From assembly GCF_006716485.1 (NCBI RefSeq), contig NZ_VFPD01000001.1, positions 1,177,096-1,241,095 on the forward strand: a stretch of DNA of 64,000 nt. The letters run 5' to 3'. The position numbers and the translations under genes are program-made. The DNA comes from Chryseobacterium aquifrigidense (GTDB lineage: Bacteria; Bacteroidota; Bacteroidia; Flavobacteriales; Weeksellaceae). The notes under the pieces were generated by a model, which saw nothing but the letters and a program-made list of their open reading frames with translations, made no database searches and was not told the origin of the DNA. Positions 10,103-19,989 of the stretch are shown here, one piece after another (the stretch's first letter is position 1; every line of letters starts with the position of its first letter).

Positions 10103-12838
10103 ATGAAAAAACTTTTAAATCTTGTCAGTATTCATTCTATATTGTTTTTCAGTTGTCTGCTGCATGGACAGCTTACCACTGTAAAAATTGATAAGAACAC
10201 ATCTTATCAGAAAATAAAAGGATTCGGGGGATTTGTATGCAGTCCTCAGTTTGCGTATAACCATATGTCTACCTCAGAAATTCAGACACTTTGGGGCACT
10301 TCCAGTGAAGGTGGATATAACATTATGAGATTGTATATTCCCGAGAACAGCAGCAACTGGAGTTCCGTACTTGCCACAGCACAGCTCGCCAAATCTATGG
10401 GGCTTACCATTTTCGCCTCACCATGGACAATGCCCGCAGCCTGGAAAACCAATAACCATGTAAATGCAGTCTATACCGATGCCAACGGAGTACAGCAGAT
10501 CGGATATTTAAAGCCGGAAAATTATCAGGACTATGCCCTTTATCTTAACAGCTTTGTGACCTATCTCCAGAACAATGGAGTAGAGCTTGATTATATTTCA
10601 ATCCAGAATGAGCCGGATGAAATGGCCCAGTATCAGGGATGTATATGGACTCCTGCACAGATTACCAATTTTATCAAAAATTACGGGCAACTCATCAACT
10701 GTAAAGTAATTGCTCCAGAAAGTGTCGGATTTACGGATAATTTTGCCAGTGCTTTGCTGGATCCTACGGCAATGGCTAATTTTGAAGTGTATGGCGGTCA
10801 TCAATATGGGCTTATGCAGTCTACCTACAAACAATTCCAGAATTACAACAAAGAAATCTGGCAGACAGAATATCTGATCAACTGGAACTCTTCATCTACC
10901 CAGCCAGCCCGTGATTTCAGCTGGAATACAGATGCTTTTACTTTCGCTGGTAGTGTCAACAATGCATTATTGGGCAATGTCAATGCCTGGATTCATTATT
11001 CTGCCAAACGTTATTATGGCTTAATGGGTGACGGAACTTACGGAACTCCTGCAGGTGTAATGACCAAAAGAGGCTATATTCTTTCACATTATGCCAAATA
11101 CACAACAGGAAAGACGAGAATAGAGGCAAAATGGGATGACAAAACCGGAGTTTTACAAGGCTCTTCCTATATTTCCCAGGATGGCAATCAGGTCGTTCTT
11201 ATGGTCATCAATCCTTCTCAGAATACATATAGTTTGAAAGTTGACCTGCCTTTTTATACAACTTCAGGAACAAAAATCCTGACCAATACACAATCCAATA
11301 TGGTCAACACACCTATTTCTTTGAGTACGGCAACATTCCGGCCTACTGCTGATATCAGCCCTTCCAGTGTCATGACATTTGTTTTTAATAAAAGTGGTGA
11401 CAGGCCTGCTTCTCTGATGACAGGTGGTGATATTCATTATAATAAAATTGAGACCCAAACGGCTACCAGTACATCTTTTGGGACAGGATTCAATATCAGT
11501 AATACAACGGTGACATTCTCCAATCCAAGCCCTCTTATCAGCAATAATATGACTACGGCTAACGGATATCTTCAGCTTAATGACAGGTACAATAAACTGA
11601 TCCTGCATGTAAACAGCTATACAACGGCGGGACAAAGCTATTCGGACAATACTACTTTATACTATATCAATAACCTGGGCATAACCAAATCATATAATTA
11701 CGGCAAAATTAATTTTCCTCAGGGAGGAAATTTCGATATCACATTCGATATTTCAAGACAGGTTCTTACAGACGGCTGCAAAGGAATTTTAGGACTGAGA
11801 AATTCCAATTACAGCTCTGTACTTACGCTTAATCTGGGTGATGTTTATTTCAATGTGGGTAATGAAATTGCTTCCAAATTTGGAGGAACCTATTCCGCAA
11901 GCGACAGCTATCTGATGGATGCCCTGGAAAACGGCTATTACACTTCTGTAGACTTCAGAAATGCAGCAGGAGTTACTTCCTCTAATAACTGGCAGCCTAT
12001 GAGTGCTAACACTAACAGCATCTATTATGTGAATTCAAACGTAACTTCATCTGCCAATAATGTGATTTCAGGGACAGCTTGTTCAAATCTTGTCCTTTCC
12101 GGTCAGGGTATGGATTTTCAGGTGCCGTTTAATTTCACAGCCAATACGGCCTCTTACAGTCGTACATTTAATGGTTATGATGTGCTGATCCTGCCATTCC
12201 AGGCCAATATACCATCTGGAGTTACTGCTTATTTGATGTCTCCGAATGCCAATAATATCAACTGTATCGCAGTTTCAAACGGAATTATTCCCGCAAATAC
12301 TCCGGTAATCATTAATGCGACAGGAAATATAACTTTCAACGGTTCAGGAAACGTTTCGACACCCAAAGCAATTACTGTCAATCAGATGAACGGAGTTTAT
12401 CAGAGCATTAAAGTTCCTGCCAATGCTTATGTGCTGAAAACAGAAAACGGAGTAACAGGCTTCTATAAAGTAACTGCCGGAAGTGAGCCTGCAATAGGAT
12501 CTTTCAAAGCATATCTTACAGAAGAAAATGCCTATTCTGCCAATGTTCTTCCTTTAAATTTCGGATCGTTAAGTGCCAGAAATATTCCTGGTGAGACTCA
12601 AAAAGAAAGTGTGAAAATATATCCAAATCCGGTAAAATCAGATCTTTTCATTGATTCTGATCTCTCAGAAGCTACGGCAACCATTTTTGATGGAAGAGGT
12701 GGTGTCATCAGATCCGGAGTAAAAATAAATTCAGGGAAAAACCATATTAATGTGGGAGATTTCCCCGCTGGTATTTACTTTATTGAGGTTACTCAAAAGA
12801 ATAATACAGTGGTAAAACAAAAATTTGTCAAAGAATAA
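10103..12838 (+). CDS. GH30 xylanase with T9SS C-terminal sorting domain
   Basis: A 911-residue secreted protein. After the signal peptide (ends LLHG) comes a GH30 barrel of about 300 residues with acid/base Glu170 (SIQNEPDE) and nucleophile Glu256 (WQTEYL), plus the flanking beta domain to about residue 435. A long middle region (about 440-830) is Asn/Ser/Thr-rich and beta-predicted; I do not recognise it beyond seeing similar regions in Bacteroidota GH30 proteins. The last 75 residues form a type A T9SS domain: VKIYPNPV, then FPAGIYFIEV and KQKFVKE. It is the only protein here with that domain, so it is probably the surface-exposed or released endoxylanase (glucuronoxylanase is likely). Confidence 0.9.
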   Translation: MKKLLNLVSIHSILFFSCLLHGQLTTVKIDKNTSYQKIKGFGGFVCSPQFAYNHMSTSEIQTLWGTSSEGGYNIMRLYIPENSSNWSSVLATAQLAKSMGLTIFASPWTMPAAWKTNNHVNAVYTDANGVQQIGYLKPENYQDYALYLNSFVTYLQNNGVELDYISIQNEPDEMAQYQGCIWTPAQITNFIKNYGQLINCKVIAPESVGFTDNFASALLDPTAMANFEVYGGHQYGLMQSTYKQFQNYNKEIWQTEYLINWNSSSTQPARDFSWNTDAFTFAGSVNNALLGNVNAWIHYSAKRYYGLMGDGTYGTPAGVMTKRGYILSHYAKYTTGKTRIEAKWDDKTGVLQGSSYISQDGNQVVLMVINPSQNTYSLKVDLPFYTTSGTKILTNTQSNMVNTPISLSTATFRPTADISPSSVMTFVFNKSGDRPASLMTGGDIHYNKIETQTATSTSFGTGFNISNTTVTFSNPSPLISNNMTTANGYLQLNDRYNKLILHVNSYTTAGQSYSDNTTLYYINNLGITKSYNYGKINFPQGGNFDITFDISRQVLTDGCKGILGLRNSNYSSVLTLNLGDVYFNVGNEIASKFGGTYSASDSYLMDALENGYYTSVDFRNAAGVTSSNNWQPMSANTNSIYYVNSNVTSSANNVISGTACSNLVLSGQGMDFQVPFNFTANTASYSRTFNGYDVLILPFQANIPSGVTAYLMSPNANNINCIAVSNGIIPANTPVIINATGNITFNGSGNVSTPKAITVNQMNGVYQSIKVPANAYVLKTENGVTGFYKVTAGSEPAIGSFKAYLTEENAYSANVLPLNFGSLSARNIPGETQKESVKIYPNPVKSDLFIDSDLSEATATIFDGRGGVIRSGVKINSGKNHINVGDFPAGIYFIEVTQKNNTVVKQKFVKE

Positions 12839-12846
12839 ATTGAATT

Positions 12847-12879
12847 TAAGCCATCATAAACATTGCTTATGGTGGCTTA
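12847..12879 (+). terminator. Hairpin terminator after GH30
   Basis: Arms TAAGCCATCATAA (12847-12859) and TTATGGTGGCTTA (12867-12879) pair over 13 bp with one G-T wobble and a 7-nt loop, starting 8 bp after the stop codon. A short T-rich run follows. It separates GH30 transcription from the AraR-type promoter just downstream. Confidence 0.65.
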
Positions 12880-12932
12880 TTTCCACAATTTCGTAGATGA
12901 AAACCAAAAATAACTGTGATTTATCATTAATT

Positions 12933-12976
12933 TAAGTGTATTATTTACATTTATTTAAAATAGAACATTATATTTG
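12933..12976 (+). promoter_or_regulatory. AraR operator and promoter for the GH3-GH51 unit
   Basis: TAAGTGT-N7-ACATTTA (12933-12953) is followed by a TATATTTG -7 box at 12969-12976, matching the Bacteroidota TAnnTTTG consensus. The same operator, spacing (36 bp from operator start to -7 start) and almost the same intervening sequence occur before araB at 18163-18206. The next start codon is at 13458, so a leader of about 475 nt, containing the tandem repeats, would precede GH3. Confidence 0.7.
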
Positions 12977-13052
12977 TTTTTTAGTGCATTGCTGCTCAAT
13001 GATACGGGCAATTTGTATAAAATAAGAATGAAAACATAATTATCCATGAAGA

Positions 13053-13452
13053 TATGTGAAATCAGTGGTGTGAAAATGATTAATCACAAAATCAACAGCC
13101 TTTTTCCGGACTTTACTGACCCCTAATTCTTATAAAGAAATATGCGCAGTCATCTGTGAAAATCTGTGAAATCTGTGGTTAGAAAATCATTAATTACAGA
13201 ATCCACAAAGTTTTAGGACTTTACTGATCCCTAATTCTTAATAAGAAATACGCGCAGTCATCTGTGAAAATCCGTGAAATCTGTGGTTAGAAAATTATTA
13301 ATCACAAAATCCACAGCCATTTTTCGGACTTTACTGATCCCTAATTCTTATAAAGAAATATGCGCAGTCATCTGTGAAAATCTGTGAAATCTGTGGTTAG
13401 AAAACCATTAATTACAGAATCCACAAATTCTTAGGACTTTATTGAAACCATA
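13053..13452. repeat. Tandem repeat array, about 108-110 bp period, A-B-A-B order
   Basis: Four units are visible: about 13053-13153 (5' incomplete), 13154-13261, 13262-13371 and 13372 to about 13452 (3' incomplete). Each starts with reiterated CTGTGAAA words, then ATTAATYACARAATCCACA, then GGACTTTACTGATCCCTAATTC and GCGCAGTCAT. Units 1 and 3 share AATCACAAAATC and a TTTTTCGGACTTT or close variant; units 2 and 4 share AATTACAGAATCC and TTAGGACTTT. The array therefore grew, at least once, as a dimer of about 218 bp. No ORF is present, and the array ends just before the GH3 start codon. Confidence 0.85.
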
Positions 13453-13457
13453 TACCT

Positions 13458-16091
13458 ATGAAAAGAATTGTAATAATCCTATGTGCAACCCTGGCAACCC
13501 CTTTATTTTTTGCCCAAAGCCATTATAAATACCCATTCAGAAATCCGGACCTTCCGGTTAATGAAAGAATAGAGAACCTTCTTTCTTTACTGACAACAGA
13601 AGAAAAGATAGGAATGATGATGGATAACTCCCAGGCAGTTCCCCGTCTGGAAATTCCTGCCTACGGATGGTGGAATGAAGCACTCCATGGGGTGGCAAGA
13701 GCAGGTACAGCCACTGTTTTTCCCCAAGCAATCGGGATGGCAGCCACGTGGGATGTTACGGAACATTTTAAAACGTTTGAAATGATTTCTGATGAAGCAC
13801 GGGCAAAATACAACAGGTCTTTTGATGAAGCAAAAAAAACAGGGCGGTACGAAGGACTTACCTTCTGGACACCCAATATCAATATTTTCCGTGACCCAAG
13901 ATGGGGAAGAGGTCAGGAAACCTATGGTGAAGACCCTTATCTTACCTCTGTTCTCGGCGTTGCAGCGGTAAAAGGTCTGCAGGGAAACGACCCTAAATAT
14001 TTTAAAACTCATGCCTGCGCCAAACATTTTGCGGTACACAGCGGACCGGAATGGAACCGCCATTCTTACAATGCAGAAATCTCAAAAAGAGATCTGTATG
14101 AAACCTATCTTCCCGCTTTCAAAGCATTGGTTCAGGAAGGAAATGTAAGGGAAGTGATGTGCGCCTACAATGCCTTTGACGGGCAGCCATGTTGTGCAAA
14201 CAATACTTTGCTTACTGAAATTCTCCGTGGAAAATGGAAGTATGACGGAATGGTGGTCTCAGACTGCTGGGCACTGGCCGATTTCTTTCAGAAAAAATAC
14301 CATGGTACCCATCCTGATGAGAAAACAACCGCAGCAGATGCTTTGAAACATTCTACAGATCTGGAATGTGGAGATACCTATAACAATCTGAATAAATCTC
14401 TTGCAAGCGGGCTGATTACCGAAAATGATATCGATGCATCGATGCGCAGAATCCTGAAAGGTTGGTTTGAGCTGGGAATGCTTGATCCGAAATCTTCCGT
14501 TCACTGGAATACCATTCCATATTCTGTAGTAGATTCTGAAGAACATAAAAAGCAGGCACTGAAAATGGCACAAAAATCAATTGTGCTGATGAAAAATGAA
14601 AAGAATATTCTGCCTCTCAGCAGAAGTATTAAAAAAATTGCCGTTGTAGGTCCGAATGCTGATGACGGATTGATGCAGTTAGGAAACTATAACGGAACGC
14701 CTTCTTCCATTGTAACGATTTTAGACGGAATCAAATCCAAATTCCCGAATGCTGAAATCATCTACGAAAAGGGAAGTGAAGTTACAGATCCTTCTTCCAG
14801 AACGTCATTGTACCAGAATTTCATCAGTCAGAAAAACGGCGCGAAAGGAATGAAAGTAGAGTTCTTCAATAATAATGAATTCAAAGGGCAGCCGGCCAAT
14901 ACTTCCGTAAATTCCACCGCCATCAGCTATAACAGCTTTGGAGGAACTCAGTTGGCTCCCAATGTAGGAAGAGAAAATACCTCAGCTATCATTTCAGGGG
15001 TTTTCAAAAGCACTTATACAGGAGATGTTATATTTTCTGCTTCCACTTCTGATATCTATACACTTTTCGTGGACGGAAAAGAAATCGCCACAAGGAAAGG
15101 ACCTGATGCAAGACATCCTTCGGAGTTTCCTGTAAAAATGGAAAAAGGAAAAGAATACCAGATAGAGCTGCGTCATACACAAAAAGGAAAATATGTAAGC
15201 ATCAGCTTTGAAGTCTACAGAAAAGACCCTGTTAATTTTGCTTCGGTGAGAGAAAAGGTGAAAAGTGCAGATGTCATTGTCTTTGCAGGTGGACTTTCTC
15301 CAAGTCTGGAAGGTGAAGAGATGATGGTGAATGCAGAAGGCTTCAGAGGAGGTGATAAAACTTCCATTGCCCTCCCTAAAGTTCAGCGGGACCTGTTGGC
15401 AGAGCTTAGAAAAACCGGCAAACCTGTTGTTTTTGTTCTTTGTACCGGAAGTGCTCTGGGATTGGAGAAGGATGAAAAAAATTATGGTGCTTTACTAAAT
15501 GCCTGGTATGGCGGGCAATCCGGAGGAACTGCTGTAGCAGATGTTTTGGCAGGGGATTATAACCCTTCCGGAAAATTGCCCATTACTTTTTATAAAAACC
15601 TTGAACAGCTGGACAATGCTCTTTCAAAGACAAGCAAACATGAAGGATTTGAAAATTATGATATGCAGGGGAGAACCTACCGTTATATGACGGAAAAACC
15701 TCTTTACGCATTCGGGCATGGACTGAGCTATTCCAAATTTGTTTACGGAGATTCAAAACTGAGCAAAAATACAATCAGTACCAACGAAAATGTGACGATC
15801 ACAATTCCGGTAACCAATGTTTCAGAAAGGGATGGCGAAGAAGTGGTTCAGGTCTATATTAAAAGAAATAATGATATCCACGTGCCGTTAAAAACGTTAA
15901 GAGCTTTTGAAAGAACTTTGATTAAATCCAAAGAAACAAAAAATATTCAGCTCAACCTTTCCAAAGATTCATTTGCCTTTTATGATGAAAAAGCAGATGA
16001 TTTGGTTTCAAAACCCGGTGACTATACCATTTTTTATGGGGGAACTTCTGATGACGCAGGGTTGAAAAGTATCCCGCTAACAGTAAAATAA
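13458..16091 (+). CDS. GH3 beta-xylosidase with PA14 insert
   Basis: An 877-residue secreted protein (signal peptide ends FFAQS). The N-terminal GH3 barrel contains nucleophile Asp269 in VVSDCWA and the KHFAVHSGPEWNRH substrate motif. The alpha/beta sandwich is split by a PA14-type domain at about residues 455-600 (GMKVEFFNNNEF onward to FVDGKEIA), and the protein ends with a fibronectin III-like domain (about 780-877). PA14-containing GH3 enzymes of this length in xylan loci are usually xylan 1,4-beta-xylosidases. The probable operator and promoter lie about 500 bp upstream, beyond a tandem repeat array. The GH51 gene follows after 53 bp. Confidence 0.92.
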   Translation: MKRIVIILCATLATPLFFAQSHYKYPFRNPDLPVNERIENLLSLLTTEEKIGMMMDNSQAVPRLEIPAYGWWNEALHGVARAGTATVFPQAIGMAATWDVTEHFKTFEMISDEARAKYNRSFDEAKKTGRYEGLTFWTPNINIFRDPRWGRGQETYGEDPYLTSVLGVAAVKGLQGNDPKYFKTHACAKHFAVHSGPEWNRHSYNAEISKRDLYETYLPAFKALVQEGNVREVMCAYNAFDGQPCCANNTLLTEILRGKWKYDGMVVSDCWALADFFQKKYHGTHPDEKTTAADALKHSTDLECGDTYNNLNKSLASGLITENDIDASMRRILKGWFELGMLDPKSSVHWNTIPYSVVDSEEHKKQALKMAQKSIVLMKNEKNILPLSRSIKKIAVVGPNADDGLMQLGNYNGTPSSIVTILDGIKSKFPNAEIIYEKGSEVTDPSSRTSLYQNFISQKNGAKGMKVEFFNNNEFKGQPANTSVNSTAISYNSFGGTQLAPNVGRENTSAIISGVFKSTYTGDVIFSASTSDIYTLFVDGKEIATRKGPDARHPSEFPVKMEKGKEYQIELRHTQKGKYVSISFEVYRKDPVNFASVREKVKSADVIVFAGGLSPSLEGEEMMVNAEGFRGGDKTSIALPKVQRDLLAELRKTGKPVVFVLCTGSALGLEKDEKNYGALLNAWYGGQSGGTAVADVLAGDYNPSGKLPITFYKNLEQLDNALSKTSKHEGFENYDMQGRTYRYMTEKPLYAFGHGLSYSKFVYGDSKLSKNTISTNENVTITIPVTNVSERDGEEVVQVYIKRNNDIHVPLKTLRAFERTLIKSKETKNIQLNLSKDSFAFYDEKADDLVSKPGDYTIFYGGTSDDAGLKSIPLTVK

Positions 16092-16144
16092 AAATTGATT
16101 CAAAACAAATTGAGACATGCTTTAGTTTTCAAAATATACGATCT

Positions 16145-18133
16145 ATGATAACAAAAAATAAAATATTTTCTATCGCAATTTCCCTCAGTGCTGCTTTTTT
16201 TTCGGCTCAGAATAAGACGGTCCGTACCTTTGATCTGGATCTGAAAGAAACCTCTGCTCCTGTTAAAATACAGCCCACCATGTACGGGATTTTCTTTGAA
16301 GACATCAATTTTGCAGCAGATGGCGGATTGTATGCTGAGCTGATTAAAAACCGAAGCTTTGAATTTGATGAGCCATTTACAGGATGGAAACAGCCCAACA
16401 CAAAAACACTTTCTCCTAATCTTGATTCCGGGTTTCTGACCATTTATTCCGACCCTGCCAAAACCAATAAAAATTACGCACGAATTACCGTTCTGAACGA
16501 TAAAAATTATATTCTGGAGAATGAAGGATTCAGAGGAATAGGTATTCATCAGGGTGAAAATTATGATTTCAGTTTTGATCTGGAGAATGTTTCAGGAAAT
16601 ATTGCTGCGGTAAATGCAAGTCTTGTTGATGAAAGCGGTAAGGAAATTTCTTCAGTTTCCACACTTATAAAAGGAAAGGGGTGGCAGAAGTATACAGCCG
16701 TTTTCAAAGCACCGCAGACCATAGAAAAAGCAAAACTGCAGATCACATTTACAGGAAACGGCATTGTAAATATGGATATGATCTCACTTTTCCCTCAAAA
16801 TACCTGGAAAGGCAGAAAAGGAGGATTACGAAAAGATCTTGTTCAGAAACTATATGATTTGCAGCCCGGATTTTTGAGATTTCCTGGAGGCTGTATTGTT
16901 GAAGGAAGAACTTTGGCAGAGCGGTATCAATGGAAAAAAACAATAGGAAATGCAGCAGACCGTGAATATCTCATCAATAAATGGAGTACAGGATTTCCAC
17001 ACAGGCTTACACCGGATTACGGACAGTCTTTCGGACTGGGATTTTTTGAATATTTCCAGCTTTCCGAAGATCTCGGCGCAGAACCTGTTCCTATTCTGAG
17101 CTGTGGTATGGCTTGCCAGTTCAATACGGCAGAACTGGTGAAAATGGAAGACCTTGATCCCTACGTTCAGGATGCCCTGGACCTGATTGAATTTGCCAAC
17201 GGAGATTCCGGTACAAAATGGGGGAGAATCCGAACTGAAATGGGACATCCGAAACCTTTTAATTTAAAATTTATCGGAGTGGGAAATGAGCAGTGGGGAG
17301 CAGATTATATTGAACGCTATAAAGTATTTGAAAAAGCCATTCATGCTAAATATCCTGGTATTAAGATTATCTCTGGAAGTGGACCGTCACCTGATGGCGA
17401 GTTCTTCGAATATGGCTGGAAAGAGCTGAAACAGCTTAATGCACAGATTGTAGATGAGCACTATTACAACTCTCCTGAATGGTTCATGAAAAATGCCGGC
17501 AGGTATGACCATTATGACCGTTCCGGACCAAAAGTTTTTGCCGGGGAATATGCAGCCCAGTCTGTAGGTGTGGTAAAACCAGATAATAAAAATAACTGGT
17601 TGACCGCCCTTTCAGAAGCCGCTTTTATGACCGGTCTTGAAAGAAATGCAGATGTTGTGTATATGACTTCCTATGCACCGCTTTTTGCCCATGCTGATGG
17701 TTGGCAGTGGACACCTGATCTTATCTGGTTCAATAATCTGAAATCTTATGCAACCCCAAACTATTATGTTCAGAAATTATTCTCCAACAACAAAGGAACG
17801 GATGTACTGAAAATAGAAAGCAACAGAAAAGCGGTATCCGGCCAGGAAAAATTATACGCTACAGCAGTAAAGGATGTTAAAACTCATGAGATCATTATTA
17901 AAATAGTTAATACTGATACTCAGGCTAAAACAGTAAATATCAAACCCGGAACTCTGAAAACAGGGAAGAAAATAACCAAAATCCTTCTGTCTGCACCACA
18001 GCTTTCTACTGAAAATAGTTTCGATGCTGAACCCATAAAACCTAAAGAAGAGATTTCTGAAGCCAAAAATGGTGAAATTTCAACGGAAATTCCGGCCAAC
18101 TCTTTAGTGGTTTTAAAGTTAAATACAATTTAA
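16145..18133 (+). CDS. GH51 alpha-L-arabinofuranosidase, secreted
   Basis: A 662-residue protein with a signal peptide (ends FFSAQ). It has a carbohydrate-binding-like beta-sandwich (about 90-220), then the GH51 barrel with acid/base Glu382 in GVGNEQWG and nucleophile Glu468 in AGEYAAQ, and a C-terminal beta domain ending SLVVLKL. The enzyme releases L-arabinofuranose from arabinoxylan and arabinan oligosaccharides, feeding the araBDA genes immediately downstream. No terminator separates it from GH3, and an AraR-type promoter lies between it and araB. Confidence 0.94.
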   Translation: MITKNKIFSIAISLSAAFFSAQNKTVRTFDLDLKETSAPVKIQPTMYGIFFEDINFAADGGLYAELIKNRSFEFDEPFTGWKQPNTKTLSPNLDSGFLTIYSDPAKTNKNYARITVLNDKNYILENEGFRGIGIHQGENYDFSFDLENVSGNIAAVNASLVDESGKEISSVSTLIKGKGWQKYTAVFKAPQTIEKAKLQITFTGNGIVNMDMISLFPQNTWKGRKGGLRKDLVQKLYDLQPGFLRFPGGCIVEGRTLAERYQWKKTIGNAADREYLINKWSTGFPHRLTPDYGQSFGLGFFEYFQLSEDLGAEPVPILSCGMACQFNTAELVKMEDLDPYVQDALDLIEFANGDSGTKWGRIRTEMGHPKPFNLKFIGVGNEQWGADYIERYKVFEKAIHAKYPGIKIISGSGPSPDGEFFEYGWKELKQLNAQIVDEHYYNSPEWFMKNAGRYDHYDRSGPKVFAGEYAAQSVGVVKPDNKNNWLTALSEAAFMTGLERNADVVYMTSYAPLFAHADGWQWTPDLIWFNNLKSYATPNYYVQKLFSNNKGTDVLKIESNRKAVSGQEKLYATAVKDVKTHEIIIKIVNTDTQAKTVNIKPGTLKTGKKITKILLSAPQLSTENSFDAEPIKPKEEISEAKNGEISTEIPANSLVVLKLNTI

Positions 18134-18162
18134 TTAACTGTAAAACATGTGTTTATGAAAAA

Positions 18163-18206
18163 TAAGTGTGTTTTTTACATTTATTTAAAATAGAATCTTA
18201 TATTTG
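18163..18206 (+). promoter_or_regulatory. AraR operator and promoter for the ara operon
   Basis: TAAGTGT-N7-ACATTTA occupies 18163-18183 and a TATATTTG -7 box lies at 18199-18206. The block 18177-18210 is nearly identical to 12947-12980 before GH3. Placement just upstream of and overlapping the expected -33 region suggests repression. The leader to araB at 18262 would be about 50 nt. Confidence 0.75.
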
Positions 18207-18261
18207 TTTTTATCTCATCAGGAGAATTTAAAATCTCAACAATCAAAAACGTTTCACCACC

Positions 18262-19962
18262 ATGAAAAAATATGTTATCGGGCTGGACTATGGTACAGAT
18301 TCCGTACGGGCCGTCCTTATTGATACTGAAAACGGTTCCGAAATAATTTCTTCAGTCAGCTACTACCAGAGATGGAAGGAAGGTAAATTCTGTAATCCCT
18401 CAGCCAACAGTTTCAGACAGCATCCTTCAGATCATATTGAAGGTCTGGAAAAGACTATTTCAGAAGTAGTAAGAGAAAGCGGGATACCGGCAGAGCAGAT
18501 CGTCAGTATTTGTATTGATACTACAGGCTCTTCACCGCTTCCTGTAACCAGTGACGGAACAGCCCTGGCCCTGGTTCCGGGATTTGAAGAAAATCCCAAT
18601 GCTATGATGGTTTTATGGAAAGACCACACCGCTATTCGTGAAGCCGAAGAAATCAATATCCTGGCAAGAACATGGGGTGGTGAAGATTATACAAAATATG
18701 AAGGCGGTATTTATTCTTCAGAATGGTTCTGGGCTAAAATACTGCACATCAGCAGAGCAGATGCAGAAGTAAAAAATGTAGCTTATAGCTGGATGGAACA
18801 CTGTGATTATCTGACTTTCCTTTTATCAGATCATAAAGATCTGGCCACCTTTAAAAGAAGCCGTTGTGCAGCTGGTCATAAAGCCATGTGGCATGAGTCA
18901 TGGGACGGTCTGCCTTCCGAAGAATTCCTCAACAGGCTTGATCCTTCTCTGGGAGCGCTCAGAGCAAGATTATACCGGGAAACCTATACTTCAGATGAAA
19001 TTGCCGGTTACCTGAATGAAGAATGGGCTGCAAAAACAGGTCTTACCACCAAAACCATCATTACCGTAGGAACCTTTGATGCCCATTCAGGAGCTGTGGG
19101 AGCAAGGGTGGAAGAAAATACACTGATCAGGATCATGGGAACTTCTACCTGTGATATTATGGTAGCCTCACAGGAAGCTGTCGGGGATACAACGGTAAAA
19201 GGAATCTGTGGACAGGTTGAGGGCTCCGTAATTCCAGGATTGATAGGGCTTGAAGCAGGACAGTCTGCCTTTGGAGATGTACTGGCATGGTATAAAGATA
19301 TTTTAATGTGGCCGGTTCACCAGGTTATGATGCAATCTGAAAGTATTTCAGATGAGCAGAAGACAAAGCTTGCTGAAGAAATGGAGACAGGACTTATCAG
19401 AAAATTAACCCTTGAAGCTGAAAAAATTCCTCTTTCAGATACCGTTCCGGTTGCATTGGACTGGGTAAACGGAAGAAGAACACCGGATGCAGACCAGGAA
19501 CTTAAGGCAGCGATCAGCCAGCTTTCTCTGGGAACAAAAGCTCCTCATATTTTCAAAGCTTTAGTGAATGCTATTTGCTTCGGAGCTAAAAAGATCGTTG
19601 ACCGGTTTGAAGAGGAAGGTGTGAAAATCAATAAAGTGATCGGAATCGGAGGAGTAGCAAGGAAATCGCCGTTTATCATGCAGACACTCGCTAATGTTCT
19701 GGATATGCCGATTGTGGTTGCCGCTTCGGACCAGACTCCTGCTTTGGGAGCTGCTGTTTATGCGGCCGTATCAGCAGGGATTTATCCTACCGTTCAGGAA
19801 GCAAGCATGAAAATGGGCTCCGCATTTGAAGCGGAATACCAGCCGAAAGCCGAAGAAGTACAGCACTACAGAGAATTAATGCAGCAATACCAGAAGCTCG
19901 CTGATTTTGTAGAATACAATACCAAGCTGAAAAACAACAGAAAAGAACTTCAGAACTCCTGA
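18262..19962 (+). CDS. araB: Ribulokinase
   Basis: A 566-residue FGGY-family kinase with the N-terminal phosphate-binding motif GLDYGTDSVRA and the IGIGGVARKSPF and DQTPALGAAVYA motifs in the second domain. THDAH-type substrate features appear as VGTFDAHSGAVG. It phosphorylates L-ribulose to L-ribulose 5-phosphate in the cytoplasm. Length matches the roughly 560-residue AraB family. It is the first gene of the araB-araD-araA-epimerase-symporter run, with an AraR-like operator and promoter directly upstream. Confidence 0.96.
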   Translation: MKKYVIGLDYGTDSVRAVLIDTENGSEIISSVSYYQRWKEGKFCNPSANSFRQHPSDHIEGLEKTISEVVRESGIPAEQIVSICIDTTGSSPLPVTSDGTALALVPGFEENPNAMMVLWKDHTAIREAEEINILARTWGGEDYTKYEGGIYSSEWFWAKILHISRADAEVKNVAYSWMEHCDYLTFLLSDHKDLATFKRSRCAAGHKAMWHESWDGLPSEEFLNRLDPSLGALRARLYRETYTSDEIAGYLNEEWAAKTGLTTKTIITVGTFDAHSGAVGARVEENTLIRIMGTSTCDIMVASQEAVGDTTVKGICGQVEGSVIPGLIGLEAGQSAFGDVLAWYKDILMWPVHQVMMQSESISDEQKTKLAEEMETGLIRKLTLEAEKIPLSDTVPVALDWVNGRRTPDADQELKAAISQLSLGTKAPHIFKALVNAICFGAKKIVDRFEEEGVKINKVIGIGGVARKSPFIMQTLANVLDMPIVVAASDQTPALGAAVYAAVSAGIYPTVQEASMKMGSAFEAEYQPKAEEVQHYRELMQQYQKLADFVEYNTKLKNNRKELQNS

Positions 19963-19989
19963 ATATTAACCTTTTGAATGATACTCAAA

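Noticed and set aside
13053..13452. CRISPR array
   Set aside because: Units of about 109 bp are nearly identical throughout with no unique spacers, and no cas gene is present.
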